Assembly (NCBI GenBank): GCA_021785255.1 | Contig: JAJYGA010000164.1 | Coordinates: forward strand, 1 to 39,702 | Length of the DNA: 39,702 nt | Source: Actinomycetes bacterium | Lineage (GTDB): Bacteria; Actinomycetota; Acidimicrobiia; Acidimicrobiales; Acidimicrobiaceae | Reading direction: 5' to 3' | In this document: one piece after another, positions 14,381 to 23,170 of the stretch | Layout: every line of letters starts with the position of its first letter | How positions within the stretch are numbered: position 1 is the first letter of the stretch | Made by a program: the position numbers and the translations under genes | The notes under the pieces: model-generated | Seen by the model: the letters and a program-made list of their open reading frames with translations, nothing else | Database searches by the model: none | Told to the model about the DNA's origin: nothing

Positions 14381-15196
14381 GTGGTCGACTCGCCCTTTGA
14401 CTATCTAACATCACAAAACACAGGGACTGTCCTGATTGGTTGTGGCAACATCTTGCGCGGCGATGACGCCTTGGGGCCAATCCTGATCCGACAGCTCTTC
14501 ACAGATGGATACGCACAAAGGGTCACTTTAGTCGATGGCGGCACCGCAGGTATGGACGTCGCCTTCAAGATGAAAGGCGCCACGAAGGTAATACTAGTGG
14601 ATGCTTATCGTGATGGTTCTGATCCCGGAACAATATACAAAGTGCCGGGATCAGAGCTAGAACGGCTTCCTGAACTGGAAACTTTCCAAAGTCACGCTTT
14701 TCGATGGGACCATTCCCTGGCCTTCGCCCGTTGGTTGCTGGACGAAAGCGAATATCCCGAGGAAATCACGGTGTTTTTGGTATCCATCTCATCCACAGAG
14801 CTTGGAGCCGACCTATCTGAAGAGATAAAATCAGTGCTTCCCATGCTCAAAATGCTGGTAGTCATCGAAGCTGGACTCGCAGTTGCGGTAGATGTAACAA
14901 TTTCATCCTCCGGAGTCCTAAAGGTCACCGATGAGCAATACGGGTTGGATCTACCCGAGACTGTGGGCGTCCGTCTAGTCGAAGGAGTACTCGAGGTTCA
15001 CCTTCTTGACGACAAAGGTGCGGGCAGACCAACGAAGATAGTCACTTTGAGCGGTAGGAGGGGCGTCGAGGTCTCTGATATCATCGACAACTTAGGTCAT
15101 GAGTTAGTCGTGCATGGTGTCTTTGACGAGGAGACGCGGACACTCAAGGTTCCTGTTACAAAAGCCGCCTCTACGACAATGGATTATCTTTCTTGA
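14381..15196 (+). CDS. Hydrogenase large-subunit maturation endopeptidase with C-terminal extension
   Basis: 271 residues. Residues ~15-165 are an HycI/HupW-type nickel-dependent endopeptidase: GCGNILRGDDALGP at the N-terminus, LVDGGTAGMD, LVDAYRDG, and the H-containing FQSHAFRWDHSLAFA. It should remove the C-terminal tail of the large subunit after nickel insertion. The family is usually about 150-180 residues. Here some 100 further residues follow (VEGVLEVHLLDDKG, then HELVVHGVFDEETRTL), with no motif I recognise. The start is GTG at 14381, three bases after the hucL stop. The gene belongs to the operon. Confidence 0.88.
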   Translation: MVDSPFDYLTSQNTGTVLIGCGNILRGDDALGPILIRQLFTDGYAQRVTLVDGGTAGMDVAFKMKGATKVILVDAYRDGSDPGTIYKVPGSELERLPELETFQSHAFRWDHSLAFARWLLDESEYPEEITVFLVSISSTELGADLSEEIKSVLPMLKMLVVIEAGLAVAVDVTISSSGVLKVTDEQYGLDLPETVGVRLVEGVLEVHLLDDKGAGRPTKIVTLSGRRGVEVSDIIDNLGHELVVHGVFDEETRTLKVPVTKAASTTMDYLS

Positions 15197-15210
15197 GAGA
15201 TGTGCTGTCC

Positions 15211-15363
15211 ATGAGAACGCTCGTAGGCTTGGATGAAGAGACCTTATGGGAACAAGGCGTATATAAACACGACTTCAGTCTGAAACGATTAACATCGCAA
15301 GGAGATCGAAGTGAGATGAGTGCCCAGTCTCAAGACACGGTGACGGTAACAAGGACAACATAA
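15211..15363 (+). CDS. Short ORF (50 residues) in the hydrogenase operon
   Basis: ATG at 15211 to TAA at 15361-15363, 50 codons, starting MRTLVGLDEETLWEQG and ending in a Thr-rich TVTVTRTT. It fills most of the 180-base gap between the endopeptidase and TPR genes, in an operon whose other genes are packed tightly. The ribosome-binding site is weak (GAGAG 12 or more bases upstream). It may be a real small protein, a decayed gene or a chance frame. No known family is recognised. Confidence 0.4.
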   Translation: MRTLVGLDEETLWEQGVYKHDFSLKRLTSQGDRSEMSAQSQDTVTVTRTT

Positions 15364-15376
15364 AGATCGAGGTACT

Positions 15377-16663
15377 ATGTCACACGAACTCCATGAGAAT
15401 CCCAACACAACCACCTACCTGGCGTTGGATCACCTCGGCGTAGGACCACTTCCTTTGAGTCTTATGGTCTTTCCAAAGACACTATGGGAAGATCTCGCTT
15501 TGGATCTGCAGCAAGGGATCAAACCGACAAGCACTCGTCATCCTCTTTTTATGAGATACGTGGCTGACGGTAAAATAGACCTTGCAATTGAGGAACTGGC
15601 GAGCTTCGATTCCGAACCATGGGTCCAATACAACCTTGGTGTTCTAAAAGGGAAGAGCTCCCTCCAGGCTAGGCGTCTATACGATAAAGAACTCTTGATC
15701 TTAGATGAACTGGCTCGTTTCACGCTAGGGGAAACAGACACATTAAGTCCTCAGATACGAGAAACTCTTCATCAACACCCTATAACAGCACTAAGAGCAC
15801 TTTGTGGGTTCTCCCTATTGGCGTTGTCTTGCGAGACCGATGACAAGTTCTTGAGACGTGAGGTTCTCGATCAATTGGCATCGATGACTGTCGGACCACT
15901 TACGCCTTTGACCGCACTGATCCAAAGAACCGTACTTGGCTACTATAAAGAACTGGGTCTAAGCGACGCAGAAGCTATATCAGGCTACCGGCACTCACTT
16001 AAAGTGCTAGAAAAGACAGATCTATCACAAGATATAGGTTCTCTCCATCTAGAACTGGCCACCATCTTTCATGAACTGGGAAGCTCCAATCCAGGTTATC
16101 TACAAGAGGCCGTGAAATGTTACCAGTCTGCGACAAAGTACTTCTCGAGAAAGAACAACCCTGAGACATTCGGTTCCATACAGATAGACTTAGCCGTCTG
16201 TTATCTTGCTATGCCAATGTCCGAGGTCAAGGAGTCTCTGCGATACGCCGTCGCCATTTCAGCTTTACGAGAAGCTTCACGGATATTTCGAAAAGAAAGC
16301 CATCCCCGGCAATGGCTGGCAACTCAACTTAACCTGGCTAACGCCCTCATCTATGCTCCCTCTTCGCATACAACTGACAACCTCGTTGAAGCGGTATCGA
16401 TCTACTCAGAACTAGCTGCGTGCCCCCAGATGAAAGAAGATCCCAACACCTATGCGCATCTCATGTTCAACTGGGGAAACGCGATGGCGCATCTTGGTGA
16501 CTTCACCCAAGCTCGATCGCGGCTACATGAAGCTCGCCGAATTTTTGAGGAGTTCCAGAGCTACCAAGATGTCAAGGCTGTGAGAGACCTTTTGGATGAG
16601 ATCGAAAGACACCATATGAAAGAGGCAACCGATGGAGCTATACGAGCAGATATTGATGGATGA
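15377..16663 (+). CDS. TPR-repeat protein of the group 2a hydrogenase operon
   Basis: 428 residues. The second half (about 210-420) is made of helical pairs with TPR-like spacing (SLHLELATIFHELG, AVKCYQSATKYF, SIQIDLAVCYLAM, QLNLANALIY, LMFNWGNAMAHLGDFTQARSRLHEARRIFEEF). The N-terminal half looks helical without a named motif. TPR proteins serve as protein-binding scaffolds, and such genes commonly lie downstream of group 2a hydrogenase structural genes. A role in assembly of the complex is inferred. The start ATG follows GAGGT. The next gene overlaps it by 32 bases. Confidence 0.8.
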   Translation: MSHELHENPNTTTYLALDHLGVGPLPLSLMVFPKTLWEDLALDLQQGIKPTSTRHPLFMRYVADGKIDLAIEELASFDSEPWVQYNLGVLKGKSSLQARRLYDKELLILDELARFTLGETDTLSPQIRETLHQHPITALRALCGFSLLALSCETDDKFLRREVLDQLASMTVGPLTPLTALIQRTVLGYYKELGLSDAEAISGYRHSLKVLEKTDLSQDIGSLHLELATIFHELGSSNPGYLQEAVKCYQSATKYFSRKNNPETFGSIQIDLAVCYLAMPMSEVKESLRYAVAISALREASRIFRKESHPRQWLATQLNLANALIYAPSSHTTDNLVEAVSIYSELAACPQMKEDPNTYAHLMFNWGNAMAHLGDFTQARSRLHEARRIFEEFQSYQDVKAVRDLLDEIERHHMKEATDGAIRADIDG

Positions 16664-16997
16664 GGCCTTTAGAACAGCGGCCATTAGATACCTCGAAACG
16701 GTCGAAGAACGACTAGGGAGCGAGATCCTTCGGGCTCTTTCAACGAGGCCGGATCCGAAAGAGTTGGCATTTCGGGAGCAGTATCTAAAAATTTTGATGG
16801 AAGAACTTGATCTTACGGGAACCTCCGGTGCCCTGGCGATCTGCGGCTACCTCAAGTCCGTCATAGTCCCTGTAGAAGATGGCACTAAGAGCATTGACGA
16901 CCATGTCAAGGAACTCGCCTGGAATGCACTTTTCAAGTCCTTTAGCACTCAGCTTCAAAACATAGTGCAAAGGTACGAGATCGCAGGGAGGCTCTAA
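16632..16997 (+). CDS. Hydrogenase-operon protein of unknown function
   Basis: 121 residues, mostly helical and charged, with two cysteine-free halves apart from a single Cys (AICGYLK). No signal peptide or membrane segment. I do not recognise the family. Its frame begins 32 bases inside the end of the TPR gene, and its stop overlaps the next start by one base (TAATG), so translation is coupled to both neighbours. That supports a genuine gene whose product acts with the TPR and Rieske proteins. No specific function is proposed. Confidence 0.7.
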   Translation: MELYEQILMDEAFRTAAIRYLETVEERLGSEILRALSTRPDPKELAFREQYLKILMEELDLTGTSGALAICGYLKSVIVPVEDGTKSIDDHVKELAWNALFKSFSTQLQNIVQRYEIAGRL

Positions 16998-17836
16998 TGG
17001 AAGAGCTGAAAATTGAAAGTACCTGGGAGATACTTGAGAAAGAGTTAGAACGTCTAGATACAGCGGTGCAGGAGATTCATTCGTTGGATGAGATCTCAAA
17101 GAAAAAGGCGCTGGAGATGAAGTCGTCTCTGGAGGAGTTCTTCACTAAAGTTCTTCACCAAGTTATAGTTTGTCTTAGAGAAACTCCTCAAGGAGACACT
17201 CTAAGAAAGAGACTCATGCAAGATCCCTTTGTCGTTACAGGACTCTCCGTGTGCGGACTTGTTGAACCAACCTTGTCGCAGGAGATAGTGATGCTTGTGG
17301 AGAACATTCGTCCTCAACTTAGAGCTCAAGGTGGTGATGTCGAGATTATCGCGTTTGAGGAGCACTCGTTGTTCCTTCGAACTACAGGTTCCTTGTCAGG
17401 CTGTGGTGGCACTGAAGTTCAAAAAGAGTTAGCCGCATTTCTTCAGAGCCAAGTGGGTCCTCAACTGAACGTAGTCTTTGAAGATCAACCAACCGACGAC
17501 GCACAAGACACTAACGCTATCAAATTAAGTCGCTTCCGGGAGGTGGCTCGTCTTGACGACCTTGAAGAGTCAAAGCCTATTCCCATTGATCTAGGCTCGC
17601 AACGGGTAGTATTCATCAAGATAGGTACACAGGTTTCTTGCTTCAAAGACAGCTGTGGACACCTCGGCCTCCCACTTGACAACGCCGAAGTATGTGACCA
17701 AGTCCTCACCTGTCGTTGGCACGGGTTCCGTTTCGATGCATTGACTGGCGAGGGCCTCAGTATTCCAGGCGTGGATTTGGAAAGAGTACCGGTAAGGGTA
17801 AAGTCAGGTGTCGTTTCGATACGGGAGAGCATGTGA
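16997..17836 (+). CDS. NifU-like / Rieske [2Fe-2S] fusion protein
   Basis: 279 residues. The N-terminal ~95 residues are helical. Residues ~97-165 resemble the C-terminal NifU domain (LVENIRPQLRAQGGDVEI ... GSLSGCGGTEVQ), but only Cys136 of the usual CxxC remains; Leu133 stands in for the other. Residues ~185-275 are a Rieske domain with C220-x-H222 and C239-x2-H242, complete for a [2Fe-2S] cluster. Rieske/NifU proteins (HucE/HhyE in mycobacteria) are needed for high-affinity hydrogenase activity and may pass electrons onward. It could also help cluster assembly. It overlaps the previous gene by one base and the next by four. Confidence 0.88.
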   Translation: MEELKIESTWEILEKELERLDTAVQEIHSLDEISKKKALEMKSSLEEFFTKVLHQVIVCLRETPQGDTLRKRLMQDPFVVTGLSVCGLVEPTLSQEIVMLVENIRPQLRAQGGDVEIIAFEEHSLFLRTTGSLSGCGGTEVQKELAAFLQSQVGPQLNVVFEDQPTDDAQDTNAIKLSRFREVARLDDLEESKPIPIDLGSQRVVFIKIGTQVSCFKDSCGHLGLPLDNAEVCDQVLTCRWHGFRFDALTGEGLSIPGVDLERVPVRVKSGVVSIRESM

Positions 17837-18927
17837 GGCCCATCAAACTCTTTGGAGGAGACTCGCCCGGAGGACTGCGCTTGCCACCCGCAAAGGCTTC
17901 AAGAAGGAACCTTTACGGCCCAAGAGGCGTCACCATTCACGGTAACGATCTCATAGTTTGTGACACCGGAAACCATAGAGTACTGATATACAAGGACTTT
18001 GTCGAGTCCGGTCGCTATGACGCGGACATAGTAATCGGTCAAGATGACTTCGATTCAGAGCGTCATTGTTCCAGCGAAGCAAAGTCGGGGCTGTACATGC
18101 CTACCCAAGCTGAGGTCATAGATGACTACTTAGTAGTCGCCGACTCATGGCACCACCGCCTGGTTGTGTTTGACTACGATTCCAATGGAGAGCCCTCGCA
18201 ACATGCCGTATGCGTTATAGGTCAAAATGATCTCAACAGCATTGACGCTAACCAAGGATCAAACGATCCCTCCGCGAACTCGCTTTATTGGCCCTTCGGG
18301 TTTGTTGTCTTGAACGACTCGCTTTTCGTTGCCGACACCGGTAATCGAAGAGTTCTCGCGTGGTCAATGTCAAGGTTCCCAGACCTTGAATCAGCACGCC
18401 TAGTACTGGGACAAAACAGTATGTTCGAGCGAGAAGAAAACAGAGGTGAATTGGCTGGTGACACCTTTAGATGGCCACACGCTTTAGACGGAACTGAAGA
18501 GATGCTATTTGTAGCTGACGCCGGTAACCACAGAGTTCTTGGGTTCAACCAAACAAAGCTAAAGGAACCCGCCCAGGTAATCATCGGACAAACTGGCCCT
18601 TTTGAAAACTCGGAGTGGCCCTACGGTCCTCAAAGTGCAACCAAACTCCGATTTCCCTACGGTCTCAGCGTTGACAAAGGGAGGCTCGCTGTAGCTGACA
18701 CAGCAAACAACAGGGTACTCATATATCGTAAGTTGCCAAGGGGGTATGGAGAAGGTGCCGACCATGTCTTAGGCCAAGTCAACTTCGAACAAAATGGAGA
18801 GAACCGATGGCAGACTGTAGCTTCCGACACCTTCTGCTGGCCCTATGGAGTGGATATGGTTGGAAACCTGCTTGCCGTTGCAGATAGTGGAAACAACAGA
18901 GTAGCGATTTGGAAGTTGGAGGAGTGA
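17833..18927 (+). CDS. NHL-repeat beta-propeller protein of the hydrogenase operon
   Basis: 364 residues from the GTG at 17833, whose GTGA overlaps the stop of the Rieske gene. The open frame upstream to 17716 lies over the Rieske domain and is not used. Six NHL-type repeats are visible, each ending with a (N/H)(H/N/R)RV-type strand: DTGNHRVLIY, DSWHHRLVVF, DTGNRRVLAW, DAGNHRVLGF, DTANNRVLIY and DSGNNRVAIW. This predicts a six-bladed propeller. There is no secretion signal. NHL proteins usually bind proteins or ligands; here a role in the hydrogenase complex or its assembly is inferred from operon position. Confidence 0.88.
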   Translation: MRPIKLFGGDSPGGLRLPPAKASRRNLYGPRGVTIHGNDLIVCDTGNHRVLIYKDFVESGRYDADIVIGQDDFDSERHCSSEAKSGLYMPTQAEVIDDYLVVADSWHHRLVVFDYDSNGEPSQHAVCVIGQNDLNSIDANQGSNDPSANSLYWPFGFVVLNDSLFVADTGNRRVLAWSMSRFPDLESARLVLGQNSMFEREENRGELAGDTFRWPHALDGTEEMLFVADAGNHRVLGFNQTKLKEPAQVIIGQTGPFENSEWPYGPQSATKLRFPYGLSVDKGRLAVADTANNRVLIYRKLPRGYGEGADHVLGQVNFEQNGENRWQTVASDTFCWPYGVDMVGNLLAVADSGNNRVAIWKLEE

Positions 18928-18934
18928 GTTAGAG

Positions 18935-19204
18935 ATGTGTCTTGGAGTACCTGGTTTAATCAAGGAATTGGATCCTTCTGGTGCTGTCCTTACGGGAATG
19001 GTAGACTTCGCGGGAATCACTAGAGAGGTTTGTTTCGCGTCTCTACCAGATGTCAAGGTGGGAGAGTATGTCTTGGTTCATGTAGGCTTTGCCCTTACAA
19101 AACTCGAAGAACAAACAGCCATGGAGACTTTGGATCTCTTCAAGGAGATGGGCGTACTTCGAGACGAACTCGGCGTCCCCGACCCAAAAACATCTGACTC
19201 ATAA
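18935..19204 (+). CDS. hypC: Hydrogenase maturation chaperone HypC/HupF
   Basis: 89 residues. The N-terminus MCLGVPG carries the essential Cys2, which holds the Fe(CN)2CO unit with HypD. VDFAGITREVCFASLPDVKVGEYVLVHVGFAL is the usual beta-barrel core. HypC transfers the iron moiety from HypD to the large subunit. GAGTTAGAG precedes the ATG. It is the last gene of the plus-strand hydrogenase operon and ends 15 bases before the convergent hypF. Confidence 0.95.
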   Translation: MCLGVPGLIKELDPSGAVLTGMVDFAGITREVCFASLPDVKVGEYVLVHVGFALTKLEEQTAMETLDLFKEMGVLRDELGVPDPKTSDS

Positions 19205-19219
19205 CGAGTACCTCAAGAG

Positions 19220-21493
19220 TTAAGATCTATACTTCGACACAGCCACCATAACTTGTCCTGCGGCAATATTTTCATCGTTACAGCTGAGGCGAGTGTTGTA
19301 ATAGGGCTCATAAGGAAGTCGCTCTTCAATCAGGTGTCGTAGCAGCAGGTTTTGAAATACCCCTCCCGAGAAACAAAGAACTTGGGGCTTGTAAGTGATC
19401 GTCAGTTCCCCTATCGCATCTACCAGAGCACATGCCAAAGAAAGATGAAAGTCCAAGGCTAGCTGATCAGGTTCGAAAGAGTCTAACGAGCGAAAACACA
19501 GATCATCCAGATATTCCCTATACTTTATCTCTCCGTGTTCATACCTCAACAGCTGGACTCTTTGTGGTACACGTCCCTTCTCCAAAGCCGACACAGCCAG
19601 ATTTTCCAACCAAATAGCAGCCTGACCTTCATAAGTAGTTGCCTGAAAGTATCCACAGATAGCCGCCACCGCATCAAAAAGACGCCCAGTGGAAGAGGTT
19701 GGGAAAGAAGGACTTAACTTAGCAAGCTCGACCATCTTTGCTACCTTGGATAACTCGAAGGTTGAAACAAAGTGTCTCCAAGCCCCTTCACTTATGTATC
19801 CCGAGAGACATTGCAAGGGAGATCTTGCCGCAGCATCACCGCCTATAAGAACGGAGTACTCAAGATGGCCAACACGAACTAGACCATTTTCCAAATCTCC
19901 ACAGAAAAACTCACCGCCCCATATGGCACCATCATCTCCAAAGCCAGTGCCATCAAGAGCCACGCCTAAGATAGAGCGATCCCAAAGGCCATGCTCTGCG
20001 ACGACCGAAGCTATGTGTGCCCTGTGGTGTTGAACCTCGATTAAACACCTTGCACGGTAGCTGTTTACGTACTCTATGGCAAGATGATGAGAACGATAGT
20101 CAGGATGCAGATCTGTTGCTACAATCAACGAGGTTGCATCGAGTTCAAACAGCTCAATTAAATCAGCAACGCTGCGCCTATGATCCTTTTGTACCGAAAA
20201 GTAAGAGAGATCTCCCAGATATCCTGTAACGTGCAGACTTCCTTCCACCAAAATTCCAACTGTTGACTTTAGATCAGCACCGCAACCAAGTACAGGCACA
20301 TCTATCACCGGTAGCTGGGCGACCGTAGATGGAGCAAATCCACGAGACCTCCGGAAAAACACAGTTCGTTCCCGCGTGTCGATAGCAACAACAGAGTCGT
20401 CCAGACGTCGAGCTATTGGGCGTTCACCTAATAACACTGCATCTGCAATATCAATAAAGGTTTCAAAGACATCCCCGTCTCTATATACCATTGGCTCAGA
20501 AGACCTATTGCCGCTTGTCATCACCAGCAAGTTCGGTGCCCCAAAGTGAAATAGCAGGTGATGTATCGGTGCATACGGCAACATCACTCCCAATCTCCAA
20601 TCCCCTGGGGCAACGTATGTGGGGCTGCATTTAGCCTTCAACAAGACGATAGGAGACGCCTGTGACTGCAGTAAGTTCTTCTCGGACTCTTTGACGTGAG
20701 CAAACTCTTCAAGGGTTTCGAGATCTTTAGCCATTAAAGCAAACGGCTTTTCTTTGCGGAACTTCCTCTCTCTCAGTGTCTCGACCACGGTTGAGTTGAG
20801 TGCATCAACAGCCAACAGATATCCGCCGATGCCCTTCATAGATAGAATCAGTCCATTTTGCAGACTCTGCGCAGCCAGCTTTATGGCGTCTAAGCCGCTG
20901 GCTACCTCTTTGTATCCTTGAGTTTCACGTTCATAAAAGACATACGCCGGACCACAGCTAGGACAAGCTATTGGTTCAGCATGAAAGCGCCTGTTTGAAA
21001 CGTCTTTATACTCTTTGGCACAGTATTCACACAAGGGCCAACCTTGCATTGTCGTATTTGCCCTATCATAGGGAAGTCTCTCAACCACCGAAAATCGCGG
21101 TCCACAGTCAGTACAGTTGATGTAAGGGTATAGATATCTTCTATCACCACTATCGAACAACTCCAAGAGGCAGGAGTCACATAGCTTTAGGTCCGCTGGA
21201 ATCTCCGCTCTTTTAACTCCCGCCTGAGCCGAATCGATAATGGAAAATCCCGCCAAATCCTCGTCTAACACTTGTTTCACTGCTACTTTGTCGATTCTGG
21301 CATTTGGAGGCGGATTCGACAACAGCGCTAGTTGTAGCGACTCAGATTCAACCGCGCCATCTAAGAAGATCTCCACTCCGGAACCATCGTTTCTGATCCA
21401 TCCTCGCAAACCTAAGGACTGAGCTCTTCTAAATACAAATGGGCGGAATCCCACTCCTTGAACCACTCCAGTTACTCTGAGGAGAATTGCCAC
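19220..21493 (-). CDS. hypF: Carbamoyltransferase HypF
   Basis: About 757 residues. Domain order: acylphosphatase (VTGVVQGVGFRPFVFRRA, about 5-90), two zinc-finger motifs (CDSCLLELF ... NCTDCGPRFS and CEYCAKEY ... CPSCGP), YrdC-like domain (MKGIGGYLLAVDA ... RFRKEKPFALM), and the Kae1-like carbamoyltransferase domain (VQHHRAHIASVVAEHG, GVALDGTGFGDDGAIWGGEFF, LCFSGGVFQN). It converts carbamoyl phosphate to carbamoyl adenylate and loads HypE. I start at GTG 21493 because GAAGGGAG lies seven bases upstream and the family begins here. An ATG at 21526 would add 11 residues without a ribosome-binding site. It stands alone and convergent to the operon. Confidence 0.95.
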   Translation of the reverse strand: MAILLRVTGVVQGVGFRPFVFRRAQSLGLRGWIRNDGSGVEIFLDGAVESESLQLALLSNPPPNARIDKVAVKQVLDEDLAGFSIIDSAQAGVKRAEIPADLKLCDSCLLELFDSGDRRYLYPYINCTDCGPRFSVVERLPYDRANTTMQGWPLCEYCAKEYKDVSNRRFHAEPIACPSCGPAYVFYERETQGYKEVASGLDAIKLAAQSLQNGLILSMKGIGGYLLAVDALNSTVVETLRERKFRKEKPFALMAKDLETLEEFAHVKESEKNLLQSQASPIVLLKAKCSPTYVAPGDWRLGVMLPYAPIHHLLFHFGAPNLLVMTSGNRSSEPMVYRDGDVFETFIDIADAVLLGERPIARRLDDSVVAIDTRERTVFFRRSRGFAPSTVAQLPVIDVPVLGCGADLKSTVGILVEGSLHVTGYLGDLSYFSVQKDHRRSVADLIELFELDATSLIVATDLHPDYRSHHLAIEYVNSYRARCLIEVQHHRAHIASVVAEHGLWDRSILGVALDGTGFGDDGAIWGGEFFCGDLENGLVRVGHLEYSVLIGGDAAARSPLQCLSGYISEGAWRHFVSTFELSKVAKMVELAKLSPSFPTSSTGRLFDAVAAICGYFQATTYEGQAAIWLENLAVSALEKGRVPQRVQLLRYEHGEIKYREYLDDLCFRSLDSFEPDQLALDFHLSLACALVDAIGELTITYKPQVLCFSGGVFQNLLLRHLIEERLPYEPYYNTRLSCNDENIAAGQVMVAVSKYRS

Positions 21494-21697
21494 TTTGATA
21501 CTCCCTTCTATGGCACAGCTTTTCATATATCATTGAACCAAAGAGGCGTGCCAGGGTGTTCTCCATGAGGCAGGTACGGTTAATCCACCTCAACACGTGA
21601 GGAAAGACAAAAACAAGCTAGCAGATTTTAGCACACTTTGACGGACCTGTGGGCACAAGCTAGCTCATAGGTACTTCTAACCAGGTACGAGATTCGC

Positions 21698-22933
21698 TTA
21701 TTCTAAAGCACATCCACCTAGATTCGACTTAGTTCCAACCGCTACCACAAGCCCAGCCACAACGAACGTAGACGCCATCAGCAAAAACGCCGACACAAAA
21801 CCTACCTCAGTTACCGCAATTCCCAAGATCGCGATCCAGATACTGCCTATGGACTGAGACACAGTGAAAAATATCCCGAAGCCAGCTCTAGCGTTGGGAT
21901 CTGAGAGCAAATCAGAAAAGAGTGTCTGGCGCAGAGACAGTTCGGAGTACGTGAAGATGCCTACTAACAGTCCGCTAACGGCAAGAGTCAACAACGAACG
22001 TCCGAGCAACACGAAGGTCACGAGAGAAACTGCACCCAATGCATAGTTAGCAAGCAAAACTCTCCTATGGCCCATCCGATCCGCAGTACTTCCCAATAGT
22101 ATTGGTCCCACCACTGCGCCGACATAAAGAGTCGTCATTACAAAACTCATCGAAAAGGTCGTTTCATGCAAAGAGTCATGGAGAAAAGCTGGGGTGAATA
22201 CCCCAACAACTCCAATACCTTGCCCACCAGAGGCGATTATTCCAGAGACAAGAAGTGCAATAACGCCTTTTCTGGAAAGTAACGCCTTAAACTCTTCCCA
22301 AAAGTGAACGCTTTTCTCTCCACTTGGGGCAGTCTCAAGCGGCAGTTTTTTCCAAGGAGAAGGAAGCCAAGTCGCCACCAAAACCGTCGTTAGTGCTAAC
22401 ACAGCCGAAAGAAACCAAAACGCCCCCCTCCAACCAAAACCAGAGACTACAACAGGAACGATTAGCGGTGCCAGTAGAGTTCCCAGATTCCCCGCTGTCA
22501 CGTGCCAGCTAAGTATCGTTCCACGTTTTTTAGGGTAACGGTTCGAAAGGTATGCTGCACCGACGGGATGTTGAGGCCAACCCGATCCGGACTGAACAAA
22601 CCTACCAAGCATAACCAAGTACACACTTGGAGCTACGGCCGCTATCACTGCGCCAACTGTAGAACCTAGATTCTGTAAGGTAAAGAGCAACCTAGCGGAA
22701 CTCCGCTTTACGAACAGCGCAAGAAGCTGCAAGGCATTTGCAGCTATCGCGGCAAATGATAAGAGCACTCCCACCACTGCATAGTTGCTGTGAAACGCAC
22801 TCACCACATAAGGAATCGCGATACCAAGTCCGGCAGTGTAAGCATGCTGGCCAGCATGGGACACTCCCACTACAAAGATGTCTCGGCGACGCCTCTTAGC
22901 CTCAACTCTTTGGCCTTTTACCAATCGCACCAT
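21698..22933 (-). CDS. MFS transporter (12-TM)
   Basis: 411 residues with about twelve hydrophobic segments. An MFS motif A variant is visible between the halves (GSTADRMGHRRVLLANYALG). RFVQSGSGWPQHPVGAAYLSNRYPKKRGTILSWHVTAGNLG is a characteristic TM4-5 region. The basic N-terminus (KRRRRD) fits a cytoplasmic start. Substrate not identifiable; the general pattern resembles organic-anion or nitrate/sugar-phosphate type MFS rather than multidrug exporters. It is a single gene on the minus strand, 170 bases beyond hypF, divergent from rarA. Confidence 0.85.
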   Translation of the reverse strand: MVRLVKGQRVEAKRRRRDIFVVGVSHAGQHAYTAGLGIAIPYVVSAFHSNYAVVGVLLSFAAIAANALQLLALFVKRSSARLLFTLQNLGSTVGAVIAAVAPSVYLVMLGRFVQSGSGWPQHPVGAAYLSNRYPKKRGTILSWHVTAGNLGTLLAPLIVPVVVSGFGWRGAFWFLSAVLALTTVLVATWLPSPWKKLPLETAPSGEKSVHFWEEFKALLSRKGVIALLVSGIIASGGQGIGVVGVFTPAFLHDSLHETTFSMSFVMTTLYVGAVVGPILLGSTADRMGHRRVLLANYALGAVSLVTFVLLGRSLLTLAVSGLLVGIFTYSELSLRQTLFSDLLSDPNARAGFGIFFTVSQSIGSIWIAILGIAVTEVGFVSAFLLMASTFVVAGLVVAVGTKSNLGGCALE

Positions 22934-23170
22934 CTTTCTCGATAATATGCGCTAGGTGCATCTCAGATATCACCTCAGTTGCTGACTTTTCACCTACTCC
23001 TGACCTTTGAGCGGCACAGGCAACTACGCATCGCGCACTTTGGTTAAAGGGCAACTTGGCACATCGCAACAACAACTTTCGCAGATTCGTATTTCCAAAG
23101 CGTCAGTAACGCTACTAAGCTAGAGGCTATCACTTCATTCAGCACTAACCACGCGGAGTCCATGTAGTCG

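Noticed and set aside
21605-21665. Two copies of CAAGCTAGC downstream of hypF's start region
   Set aside because: Short and self-palindromic (GCTAGC), with no structural context; likely chance.
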